From NCBI GenBank assembly GCA_026225395.1, contig JAMFSR010000029.1:62001-126000 (forward strand): a stretch of DNA of 64,000 bases, in the 5' to 3' direction. The notes under the pieces are model-generated. The model did not search any database. It was not told the origin of the DNA and saw only the letters and a list, made by a program, of their open reading frames with translations. This DNA comes from Granulicella sapmiensis. GTDB lineage: Bacteria; Acidobacteriota; Terriglobia; Terriglobales; Acidobacteriaceae. A program made the position numbers and the translations under genes. This document shows positions 52,295 through 59,575 of this stretch, in pieces (the stretch's first letter is position 1; every line of letters starts with the position of its first letter).

Positions 52295-53395
52295 AAGCCC
52301 CACCTTCGTCTCCGCCGCCATATAATCCACCACCGCCATCAAACTCCCCGTCTCCCGCCAAACCTTCAACTGCCGATCCGCCCCCGACCCTTGCTTCAAC
52401 ATCGTCCTCACATACTCAATCGCCTCGCGGCTCTCCAATTCCTCCACCACATCATCAATAAACGCCAGATACTCCAGAATCAACTCGCACTCCGGCACTT
52501 CCTGCTCTTTTCCAAAATCAATCAACTTGCCCTCAAGCCCATACCGCACCGCCCGAAACTTGTTCTCCATCAGCAGCGCCCGCGAATACTGCCTGAAGTC
52601 AATGTTCCTCTCGTGCAACTGCCAAAGCTTCGCTGCGGTCGCTTGTATCAATGCCGCAATCGCAACCGTCTCCTCCGCCCGCATCGGAATATCGCAAACC
52701 CTCACCTCGACGGTATTGAAGAAAGGATGCGGCCTCACATCCCACCAGATTTTCTTCGCGTTATCGATCGAGTTCGTCTTGATCAGCAAATTCACATACG
52801 CCTCGAACTCCGCATAGCTATGGAACAGGTCCGGCAAATTCGTCCGCGGAAAATTTTCAAATACTTTTGCCCGATAGCTCTTGTACCCCGTCTCCATCCC
52901 CAGCCAGAACGGCGAGTTCGTACTCAGCGCCAAAATATGCGGCAGAAAATACCGCAGCGAATTCATAATCCGAATCGCCGCTTCCCTGTCCTCGATCCCC
53001 ACATGCACATGCAGCCCAAAGATCAAATTCGACCGCGCCACCAGCTGCAAATCCTCAACCACCTTGTCATACCGAGGATCGGGATAAATCTCCTGCGACC
53101 TCCAATCCGCAAACGGATGCGTCGCCCCCGCCACGAGCACCAAACCATTCTCTTCCGCCAGCCGAATCATATTCCGTCGCAGGTCATAAATATCCTCCCG
53201 CGCCTCTTCCACATTCCGGCAAACCCGCGTCCCCACCTCGATCACGGACTGATGCATCTCAGCCTTCACCCGCTCCTCGAGCCGCAGCTTCCCCTGCGCC
53301 AGCATCTCGGTTGCAATATGCGACCGCAGATCCCGAGTCCCCGGATCAATCGTCTGATACTCCTCTTCAATCCCCAACGTAAAGCTTGGCCGCAT
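52292..53395 (-). CDS. GCS2-type carboxylate-amine ligase (YbdK family), cluster gene
   Basis: The 367-aa glutamate-cysteine-ligase-like enzyme has 'FTLGIEEEYQTIDPGTRDL' at the N-terminus (acidic metal cluster), 'GLHVHVGIEDREAAIRIMN' in the middle and 'WDVRPHPFFNTVEVRVCDIPMRAEETVAIAALIQATA' near 240. It uses ATP to link a carboxylate with an amine; YbdK itself has only weak glutamate-cysteine ligase activity. ATG 53395 is 8 nt after GAGG. It forms the core of the amidoligase neighbourhood with two ATP-grasp-like proteins. Confidence 0.88.
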   Translation of the reverse strand: MRPSFTLGIEEEYQTIDPGTRDLRSHIATEMLAQGKLRLEERVKAEMHQSVIEVGTRVCRNVEEAREDIYDLRRNMIRLAEENGLVLVAGATHPFADWRSQEIYPDPRYDKVVEDLQLVARSNLIFGLHVHVGIEDREAAIRIMNSLRYFLPHILALSTNSPFWLGMETGYKSYRAKVFENFPRTNLPDLFHSYAEFEAYVNLLIKTNSIDNAKKIWWDVRPHPFFNTVEVRVCDIPMRAEETVAIAALIQATAAKLWQLHERNIDFRQYSRALLMENKFRAVRYGLEGKLIDFGKEQEVPECELILEYLAFIDDVVEELESREAIEYVRTMLKQGSGADRQLKVWRETGSLMAVVDYMAAETKVGL

Positions 53396-53454
53396 ATCCA
53401 ACACCTCGGAGAAACCTTAGCCTTTGCTCTTGCCTTTTTTCTTGTCTTTGACTT

Positions 53455-53500
53455 TCCATTCCGAGCGAAGTGAGGAACCCGCTTTTTGCCCGCGGTTGCA
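53455..53500 (+). repeat. A-family dispersed repeat
   Basis: TTCCGAGCGAAGTGAGGAACC followed by CGCTTTTTGCCCGCGG, between the GCS2 ligase and the GIY-YIG gene. A TTTGCTCTTGCC-type run precedes it. Confidence 0.75.
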
Positions 53501-53504
53501 CAAT

Positions 53505-53798
53505 CTACCAGTTTGCCGCGAGATCTTCCCAGGTCGGATTCACTTTCTCAATCAAAGCTACCTTCTTCGCCCGCGTCCAACTTTTGATTTCGGTCTCTCG
53601 AGCAATCGCGCGATTTACATATTGATACCGCTCAAAGTAAACAAGGCGATGGATGTTGTACCGCGCCGTATGCGCTTTCTGGTTCATCTTCTCGCGGTGC
53701 TGCACTACCCGCACCTCAATATTGGTCGTAAATCCCGTGTAGAGATTTCGTGACCGACTACTCAGTATGTAGACATAAAACGCATATTGATATGCCAT
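53505..53798 (-). CDS. GIY-YIG nuclease family protein (UPF0213-like)
   Basis: The 97-aa single domain starts 'YAFYVYILSSRSRNLYTGFTTNIEVRVVQHREK', containing the GIY-YIG-type pair (YVY...LYTG), the catalytic-site Arg region and His, and ends with the Glu-bearing 'RAIARETEIKSWTRAKKVALIEKVNP'. Standalone members are often found near repeats in Acidobacteriota and may be mobile or repair nucleases. It sits between the amidoligase gene and a 650-bp repeat block. Its role in the repeats is speculative. Confidence 0.85.
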   Translation of the reverse strand: MAYQYAFYVYILSSRSRNLYTGFTTNIEVRVVQHREKMNQKAHTARYNIHRLVYFERYQYVNRAIARETEIKSWTRAKKVALIEKVNPTWEDLAANW

Positions 53799-54123
53799 GC
53801 GCAGAGTCTAACGCAACACATTCATAGAACGCCCTTGCCGTTGCCCTTGCCTTTGCCCTTGCCTTTGCCTTTGCCTTTGCCCTTGCCCTTGCCTTTGCCT
53901 TTGCATTTGCATTTGCATTTTTTCTTGTTTTAATTTTCCATTCCGAGCAACGCGAGGAACCTGCTTTCTCCCGTTCTTGCCGTTGCTCTTTTCATACTCA
54001 CCACAACTCTGTCATCTCGACCGGAGCGCAGCGTAGTGGAGAGACCTGCAGCTTCTTTTGCCCGTGCCTCTTTTTCTGTCATCCCCGCAGGGAATCTGCT
54101 TTCGTCAAACTCACTACATCTAC

Positions 54124-54178
54124 TCGGATGGCCCATTCATCGCGCATCACTTCGCGCGATGAGTGGGGAACACCAACC
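54124..54178 (+). repeat. B-family palindromic repeat
   Basis: TCGGATGGCCCATTCATCGCG left arm and CGCGATGAGTGGGGAACACC right arm, with loop CATCACTT. Stem CCCATTCATCGCGC pairs with GCGCGATGAGTGGG with one mismatch. Confidence 0.85.
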
Positions 54179-54293
54179 ATCAATCCAGCAAGCCGTTGCC
54201 GTTTCCCCTCTTGTTGTCACTCCCGAAGGGAATCTGCGTTTGTCCTTGCCCTTGCCTTTGCTTTTTGCACTCCTACGCCAGGCAAGAACAGGT

Positions 54294-54354
54294 ACCCCAA
54301 GGCTTCAGCCTTGGGTCTCATAGCCCAGCCCCGAATCGGGCTTTAGCCCCAAGG
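54294..54354 (+). repeat. Palindromic repeat with nested hairpins
   Basis: CCAAGGCTTCAGCCTTGG hairpin, a TCTCATAG spacer, then AGCCCCGAATCGGGCT and a TTAGCCCCAAGG end. The outer CCCCAAGG repeats at both ends. It belongs to the kind of 'CTTTAGCCC' repeats scattered in many Acidobacteriota. Confidence 0.65.
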
Positions 54355-54449
54355 TAGGCCTTCTCCTATCGCTGCACAAACTTAAGAACATCGACCATTG
54401 CTGTTGCCCTTCCTTTCTTTCTGTCATCCTCGCAGAGGATCTGCTTCGG

Positions 54450-54806
54450 TCAATTCACCAACTCACTCTGCTTTACGAATTCATCCAGTGGAAGCATCTT
54501 GTACTCAAACCCGCAACCAGCTCCTTCAATCGAACCACGCGCCAGATCAAGAAATCGAAGACCTTGCTCATCAGGCGCATGCATGAAGTAAACCTTAATG
54601 ACTACATGCTCTCCGCGCGTTTCAGGAAACTTCTCGTATAGTTCACCGCTCTCTACAAAAGCTAGATAGCGATTCATCTTTTCCTGCAAAACGAGTAAGT
54701 GGCTTCCGTCGCCGCCCCACTCAAGATGATCGGAAATAGCGAGTTCACAATCTCCATTCCTGGAACGACTCACAAAGTCGACAACGCTCATCTGGTCAAC
54801 AGCCAT
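54450..54806 (-). CDS. Small hypothetical protein (DUF6572-like), cluster gene
   Basis: The 118-aa protein shows 'VDFVSRSRNGDCELAISDHLEWGGDGSHLLVLQEKMNRYLAFVESGELYEKFPETRGEHVVIKVYF', resembling the DUF6572 family (unknown function). GGAG lies 4 nt before ATG 54806; a second ATG at 54791 is possible. It begins 7 nt after the stop of the ATP-grasp gene on the same strand and is probably cotranscribed with it. The role in the pathway is unknown. Confidence 0.7.
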   Translation of the reverse strand: MAVDQMSVVDFVSRSRNGDCELAISDHLEWGGDGSHLLVLQEKMNRYLAFVESGELYEKFPETRGEHVVIKVYFMHAPDEQGLRFLDLARGSIEGAGCGFEYKMLPLDEFVKQSELVN

Positions 54807-54813
54807 GGCTCTC

Positions 54814-55854
54814 CTACTTCAACCCCTTACTCGCTTTCACAGCCGTCTTCTTCACCGACACCGTCCCCTGCGCCAACTCACTCTCCGCAACCTTCTTCGC
54901 CTTGCCCTTTACAGAAGCACCCGAGGAACCACCCAACAACGAAGCCCACCGCAATTCCGGCACCCTCCCACTCAACGCAACCTTAGCCACAGCCAGCTTC
55001 GCCACCTTATCCACGATCCACTCAAAGTTCTCTTCCCCCACCGAATACCGATCCGCATCCGGCGCCGGGTTCATAAAGTCGATCGCATACGGCACACCAT
55101 CCTCAACCGCAAACTCCACCGTATTCAGGTCATACCCCAGCGCCCGGCACAACGTCAGTGCATCCTTCTCTACCCGCTTCAACAATCCCTTCGGATAAAC
55201 CTGCGGCTCCAGCACATACCTGTGCTCATGTGGCCGTCGCGGGTCATACGCCATAATCCGCACATCCTCCTGGCCCACCACATAGCAACGGAAGTACTCC
55301 TTGAAATTCACCGCCGCCTGCAGCGTCATGCAAAGGTCCCGCGTCTGGTCATACGCCTGAAAGAACTCCTCGCGGTCATGCACATGAAACACATCGCGCC
55401 ACCCACCGCCATCATGCGGCTTCAAAAACGCCGGGAACCTCACATAATCAAAGATCCCCTCCCAATCCAGCGGAAACTGCAAATTCCTAACCGACCGCTG
55501 ATTGATCTCCCGCGGAAACTGCTTGTGCGGCAACAACACCGTCCGAGGCACCGCAACCCCCAGCCTCTCGGCCAGCGAGTAATTGAAAAACTTATCATCC
55601 GCCGACCACCAGAACGGATTATTAATAACCTGCGTCCCCGTCAACACAGCATTCTTCAGATAGGCCCGATAGAACGGCATGTCATGCGAAATCCTGTCCA
55701 CAATCACGGCATAAGGACAAGCCTTCGCCATCTCCACCCCACCCACCTCCACAAACTCCGCCCGCACATCATCCAACTCCATCGAGTTGATGCGCTCCAC
55801 AAGCGCCCCCGGAAATGTATTCTCCATCCCAAACAAAACACCAATCTTCTTCAT
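54814..55854 (-). CDS. ATP-grasp ligase (RimK-like), cluster gene
   Basis: The 346-aa protein starts 'MKKIGVLFGMENTFPGALV', a Rossmann-like pre-ATP domain. The ATP-grasp follows: 'RFPAFLKPHDGGGWRDVFHV' (Lys, glycine loop), 'KEYFRCYVVGQEDVRIMAYD' and the metal-binding 'LNTVEFAVEDGVPYAIDFMNPAPDADR'. The C-terminal tail (about 305-346) is Lys/Ala rich. It links a carboxylate and an amine at ATP expense. It sits between esterase and GCS2 genes, a context described for amidoligase operons in comparative work by Iyer, Aravind and colleagues. Confidence 0.82.
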   Translation of the reverse strand: MKKIGVLFGMENTFPGALVERINSMELDDVRAEFVEVGGVEMAKACPYAVIVDRISHDMPFYRAYLKNAVLTGTQVINNPFWWSADDKFFNYSLAERLGVAVPRTVLLPHKQFPREINQRSVRNLQFPLDWEGIFDYVRFPAFLKPHDGGGWRDVFHVHDREEFFQAYDQTRDLCMTLQAAVNFKEYFRCYVVGQEDVRIMAYDPRRPHEHRYVLEPQVYPKGLLKRVEKDALTLCRALGYDLNTVEFAVEDGVPYAIDFMNPAPDADRYSVGEENFEWIVDKVAKLAVAKVALSGRVPELRWASLLGGSSGASVKGKAKKVAESELAQGTVSVKKTAVKASKGLK

Positions 55855-55880
55855 CCCTGCCTCCTGGACTCACCACAACC

Positions 55881-55998
55881 TTGTCATCTCGACCGAAGCG
55901 AAGCGCAGTGGAGAGACCTGCTTTCTCCAACTCACCACAACCCTCCGGGTGGCCCATTCTGCGCGCCCTTTGCGCATGAGTGGAGAACACCAACCCTC
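55881..55998 (+). repeat. A-family repeat followed by B-family palindrome
   Basis: An A-like copy (GTCATCTCGACCGAAGCGAAGC, 55881-55927) is followed by a B copy (55943-55998). B arms: GGGTGGCCCATTCTGCGCGCC and TTTGCGCATGAGTGGAGAAC. The order A then B also appears at about 54077-54178. Confidence 0.78.
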
Positions 55999-56009
55999 AA
56001 CTCCGCCAG

Positions 56010-56055
56010 CCTTTGCCTTTGCCTTATTCACTATTCACTACTCACTATTCACTGC
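56010..56055 (+). repeat. D/E-family repeats
   Basis: CTTTGCCTTTGCC words run directly into TTATTCACTATTCACTACTC. They end at the 3' end of the esterase gene. Confidence 0.65.
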
Positions 56056-56062
56056 TTCTGCC

Positions 56063-56779
56063 CTACAAATACACCTGCGCCATCCTCTGCCACCAAGGCC
56101 AGTCATGCCCCGTATTATCCCCCCAAACATCCAGCCTCACAGGCACATGCTTCGCCCTCAGCGCCGCCGCCAGCCGCTCATTATCATTCCAGCACTGATC
56201 ATGCACCCCCGTAGCCAGCACATACGTGTTGTGCCGCAGCCGCTCTAAATAATGATGGTCGGAGATATTCGGCACATAATCCAGCGGCATGTTGAAGTAC
56301 ACCTCATCGCTGTAATACCCATGCAGAAACCCCAACCCCTTCAGGTCATACGCCCCACTCATCGACAGGCACCCACTGAACACATGCGGATGCCGCAACG
56401 CCATATTCACCGCATGATACCCACCAAAGCTGCATCCCACGGTCGCCAGGTGCGGTCGATGATTCCGCTGCCGCACCAGCGGAATCACCTCGCGCAAAAT
56501 GTAATTCTCATACTGAATCTGCCGCGCAATCCGCCAGTCCGCACCCACATCGCGGTTGTACCAGCTCTCCGCATCCACCGAGTCCACGCAGAACAACTGC
56601 AGCTTCCCACACTCCAGCTTGTCCTTCACGGCATCCACCATGCCGCGATCTTCAAACTCATAAAACCGCGCCTGCGACGTAGGAAACACCACCGCCGGCA
56701 GCCCATCATGGCCAAACACCAGCAGCTCCATGTCCCTGCCCAACTCCGGAGACCACCACTTGTGATATTCCCGCTTCAT
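56063..56779 (-). CDS. Esterase-family alpha/beta hydrolase, cluster gene
   Basis: The 238-aa alpha/beta hydrolase of the esterase-D/antigen-85-like group has nucleophile Ser117 in GCSFGG, 'SGCLSMSGAYDLKG' after it, and a C-terminal catalytic His region 'WGDNTGHDWPWWQ'. 'FGHDGLPAVVFPTSQARFYEFEDRGMVD' near the start is typical of members found beside ATP-grasp and GCS2 ligases. It is the first gene of the minus-strand amidoligase unit. It may hydrolyse an ester or thioester intermediate. Confidence 0.85.
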   Translation of the reverse strand: MKREYHKWWSPELGRDMELLVFGHDGLPAVVFPTSQARFYEFEDRGMVDAVKDKLECGKLQLFCVDSVDAESWYNRDVGADWRIARQIQYENYILREVIPLVRQRNHRPHLATVGCSFGGYHAVNMALRHPHVFSGCLSMSGAYDLKGLGFLHGYYSDEVYFNMPLDYVPNISDHHYLERLRHNTYVLATGVHDQCWNDNERLAAALRAKHVPVRLDVWGDNTGHDWPWWQRMAQVYL

Positions 56780-56875
56780 CGCCGACCTCCTCAGGAGAGC
56801 TACTCCGCGACCTCTGCGTTACCTCAGCGACCTCTGCGTCAAAGCTCTTGCTCTTGCTTTTCTTTCTTTCTTTCT

Positions 56876-56925
56876 TTCCATTCCGAGCAACGCGAGGAAC
56901 CTGCTTTCTCCCGTTCTTACCGTTG
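56876..56925 (+). repeat. A-family dispersed repeat with tail
   Basis: TTCCATTCCGAGCAACGCGAGG plus CTTTCTCCCGTTCTTACCG. It is almost identical over 50 bp to the copy at 53936-53985. A TTTCTTTCTTTC run precedes it. Confidence 0.8.
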
Positions 56926-56995
56926 CCTTGCCATCATCAAGCCGGCCCAATGTTTCTGATGCCCGAACCACCTCTGATAACCTGAGGCCCTTACC

Positions 56996-57790
56996 TTGAA
57001 CTCCGACGACCTCACAACCGACCTCGACAACAACCCCCGCTACCTCGTCCTCCCGGACTTCCGCTCCCGGTTCCTGCCCGACGCCCGCACCCTCTACATC
57101 TATCTGCCAGAAGCCTACCTCACCGAACCCCATCGCCGCTTCCCCGTCTTCTATCTCCACGACGGCCAGAACCTCATCGATCCCCGCCTCTCCTACATCC
57201 CCGGCCATACCTGGCAGGTCCACACCACCGCCGACCGCCTCACCGCCGCCGGCCTCATCCAACCCATCATCCTCGTCGGCATCGCCAACACCGGAACCCG
57301 CCGCATGGCCGAGTACACCCCCGATCCCGACCCCCAGCTAGGCGGCGGCGAAGGCTCCCTCTATGCGAAACTCCTCATAGACGACCTCAAACCCCAAATA
57401 GACGCCGATTACCGCACACTCCCCGACCCCGCGAACACAGCCCTCGGAGGCTCTTCCCTCGGCGGACTCATCTCCCTCGCCATCGGCCTCCAATACCCTA
57501 AAATCTTCGGCAAACTAGCCATCCTCTCCCCCTCCGTCTGGTGGAACAATCACAGCATCCTCCGCACAGTCACCAAAGCCGACCCCAATCCCCGACCTCG
57601 CATTTGGCTTGACATGGGCACCGCCGAGGGCCTCCGCCACCTCCGCGACACCGACCTCCTCGAACGCCGCCTCATCCAACGCGGCTGGACACCCGGCCAA
57701 AATCTTCGCTACCTCCGCATCCCCGGTGCCCAGCACAACGAGGACGCCTGGGCCGCCCGCTTCGACAAAGTCCTCGAATTTCTGTTTTGA
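56996..57790 (+). CDS. Esterase-family alpha/beta hydrolase (enterochelin-esterase-like)
   Basis: The 264-aa hydrolase has 'LYIYLPEAYL...FPVFYLHDGQNLID', nucleophile Ser154 in GGSSLGG, 'AILSPSVWWNNH' and the terminal His in 'IPGAQHNEDAWAARFDKVLEFLF'. It is divergent from the other esterase (216 bp with repeats between). The start is probably TTG 56996 with GAGG about 9 nt upstream; no ATG fits. It may act on the same product or in export-linked ester hydrolysis; substrate unknown. Confidence 0.82.
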   Translation: MNSDDLTTDLDNNPRYLVLPDFRSRFLPDARTLYIYLPEAYLTEPHRRFPVFYLHDGQNLIDPRLSYIPGHTWQVHTTADRLTAAGLIQPIILVGIANTGTRRMAEYTPDPDPQLGGGEGSLYAKLLIDDLKPQIDADYRTLPDPANTALGGSSLGGLISLAIGLQYPKIFGKLAILSPSVWWNNHSILRTVTKADPNPRPRIWLDMGTAEGLRHLRDTDLLERRLIQRGWTPGQNLRYLRIPGAQHNEDAWAARFDKVLEFLF

Positions 57791-57874
57791 AAACACCGTA
57801 GCTCAACCACAAACCATCCACAAACCTCCATAAAAACGCACCGTAAAATTTGCGGTTTTCCCCGAAATCAGCCA

Positions 57875-57901
57875 TACTTAGGTGTTCTGAAGTACTTAGG
57901 T
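57875..57901 (+). promoter_or_regulatory. Direct repeat TACTTAGGT upstream of rpsP
   Basis: Two exact copies of TACTTAGGT start 18 bp apart (57875 and 57893), 60-90 bp before the rpsP start. The spacing is close to two helical turns. It may be an operator or a promoter-region duplication. Confidence 0.35.
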
Positions 57902-57968
57902 CTGCGGCCCATCCGCATTGTCCCTTAGAACACAAACTGAAGATTCGAGAGGTTTTACCCCTGTGTTA

Positions 57969-58241
57969 ATGATTCGTCTCGCGCGCGTTGGCGCCCGCAA
58001 GCAGCCCCACTACCGCGTTGTTGTCATCGAAAAAGACCGCGCCCGCAACGGCCGATCTGTTGAAGTAGTAGGTACTTACAACCCACGCACCAACCCTGCC
58101 AGCGTGGATCTCAAGACCGATCGCATCTCCTACTGGACCGGCAAGGGAGCGCAGCTCTCTGACCGCGTTGGCAAGCTTCTTGCCAAGTACACCCCGGCTT
58201 CCGCCGCAGCGCCTGAAGTCGAAGCTACCCCGGCGGCCTAA
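57969..58241 (+). CDS. rpsP: 30S ribosomal protein S16
   Basis: Small-subunit ribosomal protein that binds 16S rRNA early in assembly. The 90-aa protein opens with 'MIRLARVGARKQPHYRVVVIEK', the S16 signature, followed by 'VEVVGTYNPRTNPA' and 'DRISYWTGKGAQLSDRVGKLL'. A GTG two codons upstream (57963) has better spacing to GAGAGG and may be the true start. First gene of the rpsP-khpA-rimM-trmD block. Confidence 0.95.
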   Translation: MIRLARVGARKQPHYRVVVIEKDRARNGRSVEVVGTYNPRTNPASVDLKTDRISYWTGKGAQLSDRVGKLLAKYTPASAAAPEVEATPAA

Positions 58242-58332
58242 GCCTCCGTCAGCGATTACTTCGGGGTAAACTTTGGAGCGGCGTCGCATGCCCAAAGATT
58301 GCTAAAACTCACAAGACTCTCAAGTAAACTCG

Positions 58333-58365
58333 CCCATAAGCACCCGAAAACAGGGGGCTTGTGGG
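58333..58365 (+). other. Hairpin in the rpsP-khpA spacer
   Basis: CCCATAAGC (58333-58341) pairs with GCTTGTGGG (58357-58365), with one G-U pair and an inner CCC/GGG. No U-run follows. In this 271-nt spacer it could be a processing or regulatory site setting the rpsP to khpA-trmD ratio. Confidence 0.5.
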
Positions 58366-58512
58366 TCAAGACAATTGGGCGTTAAGCCTATTTCTGTCTT
58401 CTGAAAAGCATCTGCAACCGTCTTCGGGCTCCTATTAGATCTCCCGCATCTCACTAAGGGAGCCTGTCAGAGCCGAACTATCAAAACGGGTGATTTCTTC
58501 CGAGGTGAATGA

Positions 58513-58821
58513 GTGACTGAGAGTTTGGAAACTGGACTGGGACAAGACGCTGTTCCAGGAATGCAAGTTTTGATGACAGAAATTGTTCGGGCCCTGGTGG
58601 ATGATCCCTCCGCAGTCACTGTGGAAGCCATTCCCGACAACGACGTAACTGTCCTGCGCCTCCGCGTCGCCCCAAGCGATATCGGCAAGGTCATCGGCAA
58701 ACAGGGACGCACAGCTCGTTCCCTGCGCACGATCCTCGGTGCTGCGAGCATGAAATACCGCCATCGTTTCGCGCTCGACATCGTCGAAGCCGAAGGCGCT
58801 CGCAGTTCCAACCCGGAGTAG
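58513..58821 (+). CDS. khpA: KH-domain RNA-binding protein (KhpA/YlqC family)
   Basis: The 102-aa protein has a single KH domain; the RNA-binding GxxG loop is 'GKVIGKQGRTARSLRTIL'. A 20-residue N-terminal extension precedes the domain, compared with about 75-80 aa for typical KhpA. GTG 58513 is preceded by GAGGTGAATGA. KhpA proteins act with KhpB on RNA in cell elongation. Conserved position between rpsP and rimM supports the call. Confidence 0.9.
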   Translation: MTESLETGLGQDAVPGMQVLMTEIVRALVDDPSAVTVEAIPDNDVTVLRLRVAPSDIGKVIGKQGRTARSLRTILGAASMKYRHRFALDIVEAEGARSSNPE

Positions 58822-58886
58822 CTATCCCTTTCGCTTCCGGCAGGTTAAGCTGGGAACTCCAAGAGGGCTCGGCAACTTCGGAAACC

Positions 58887-59516
58887 ATGGACGACAATCA
58901 CAATTCAAGCGACCAGGCCACGCCCCGTTGGGTGGCCCTCGCACGCCTGCTGCGCCCGCAGGGGCGCCGCGGCGAGCTGCTCTCCGATCTCCTCACCGAC
59001 CTCGACCCCGACATCCAGTTCGCCACCGGCCGTCAGGTGACGCTCGCGCCCGCAAGCGCCAGCGCACCCGCGGCCAGCGCCGCTCCCACTACCATCGAAA
59101 GCTTCTTTCTGCCCACGGGCAAGAATGCCGGTCGCATCGTTCTCAAACTGCGTGGCTGCGACAGCATCTCTGAAGCCGAACTCCTCGCCGGCCACCAGCT
59201 CATGGTCCCTGCCGAAGAGCTTCCCACGCTCGACCCCGACACCTTCTACGTCGCCGACCTCATCGGCTGCGCGCTCTTTAACGGCTCGGCCTCGGTCGGC
59301 ACCGTGGTCGACGTACAGTTCGCCATGTCTCCCGACGGCAAGACCCGCCTCCCTGAAGCCGCTCCACTTTTGGGTATACAACTCACCAACGCCAAACCGG
59401 ACGATGAGCCCGTTCTCATCCCCTTCGTTCTCGTCCACCTGGAGTCCGTCGACCTGGCCTCAAAGCAAATCCACATGAACCTGCCAGAAGGACTGCTCGA
59501 CACCAGCGCCGAATAG
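58887..59516 (+). CDS. rimM: Ribosome maturation factor RimM
   Basis: Assists assembly of the 30S head domain with S19. The 209-aa protein has 'WVALARLLRPQGRRGELLSDLLTD' at the N-terminus (RimM beta-barrel domain) and 'EELPTLDPDTFYVADLIGCALFNGSASVGTVVDVQ' opening the PRC-barrel domain. An Ala/Pro-rich insert lies at about 52-70. Third gene of the rpsP block. Confidence 0.92.
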   Translation: MDDNHNSSDQATPRWVALARLLRPQGRRGELLSDLLTDLDPDIQFATGRQVTLAPASASAPAASAAPTTIESFFLPTGKNAGRIVLKLRGCDSISEAELLAGHQLMVPAEELPTLDPDTFYVADLIGCALFNGSASVGTVVDVQFAMSPDGKTRLPEAAPLLGIQLTNAKPDDEPVLIPFVLVHLESVDLASKQIHMNLPEGLLDTSAE

Positions 59517-59534
59517 CCCTTCCAGCAGCTTTGC

Positions 59535-59575
59535 CATCTCTACGCTCTACTCTCTATCCTCTAATCTCTGCCTTT
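59535..59575 (+). repeat. C-family pyrimidine-rich repeat before trmD
   Basis: CTCTACGCTCTACTCTCTATCC and CTAATCTCTGCC words end at the trmD start codon and leave no Shine-Dalgarno sequence. Confidence 0.72.

Larger units (their letters stand above)
53799..54449. repeat. Gene-free block of mosaic short repeats
   Basis: 651 bp without a gene. In order: a run of CCTTGCCTTTGCC-type hexamers (53826-53935), A-family copies (53936-53985, 54010-54052, 54077-54104), a B palindrome (54124-54178), another A-like copy (54214-54241), more TTGCC words (54244-54265), a long hairpin element (54294-54354) and a last A-like copy (54421-54449). Each word also occurs elsewhere in the window. Confidence 0.8.

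Noticed and set aside
53505..53798. GIY-YIG gene as part of a homing element or the amidoligase pathway
   Set aside because: The standalone UPF0213-like type occurs in many contexts; nothing shows an intron, intein or pathway link.
53826..53935. Tandem hexamer run as a CRISPR array
   Set aside because: There are no regular spacers, repeats are only 6-12 bp and degenerate, and no cas gene is present.
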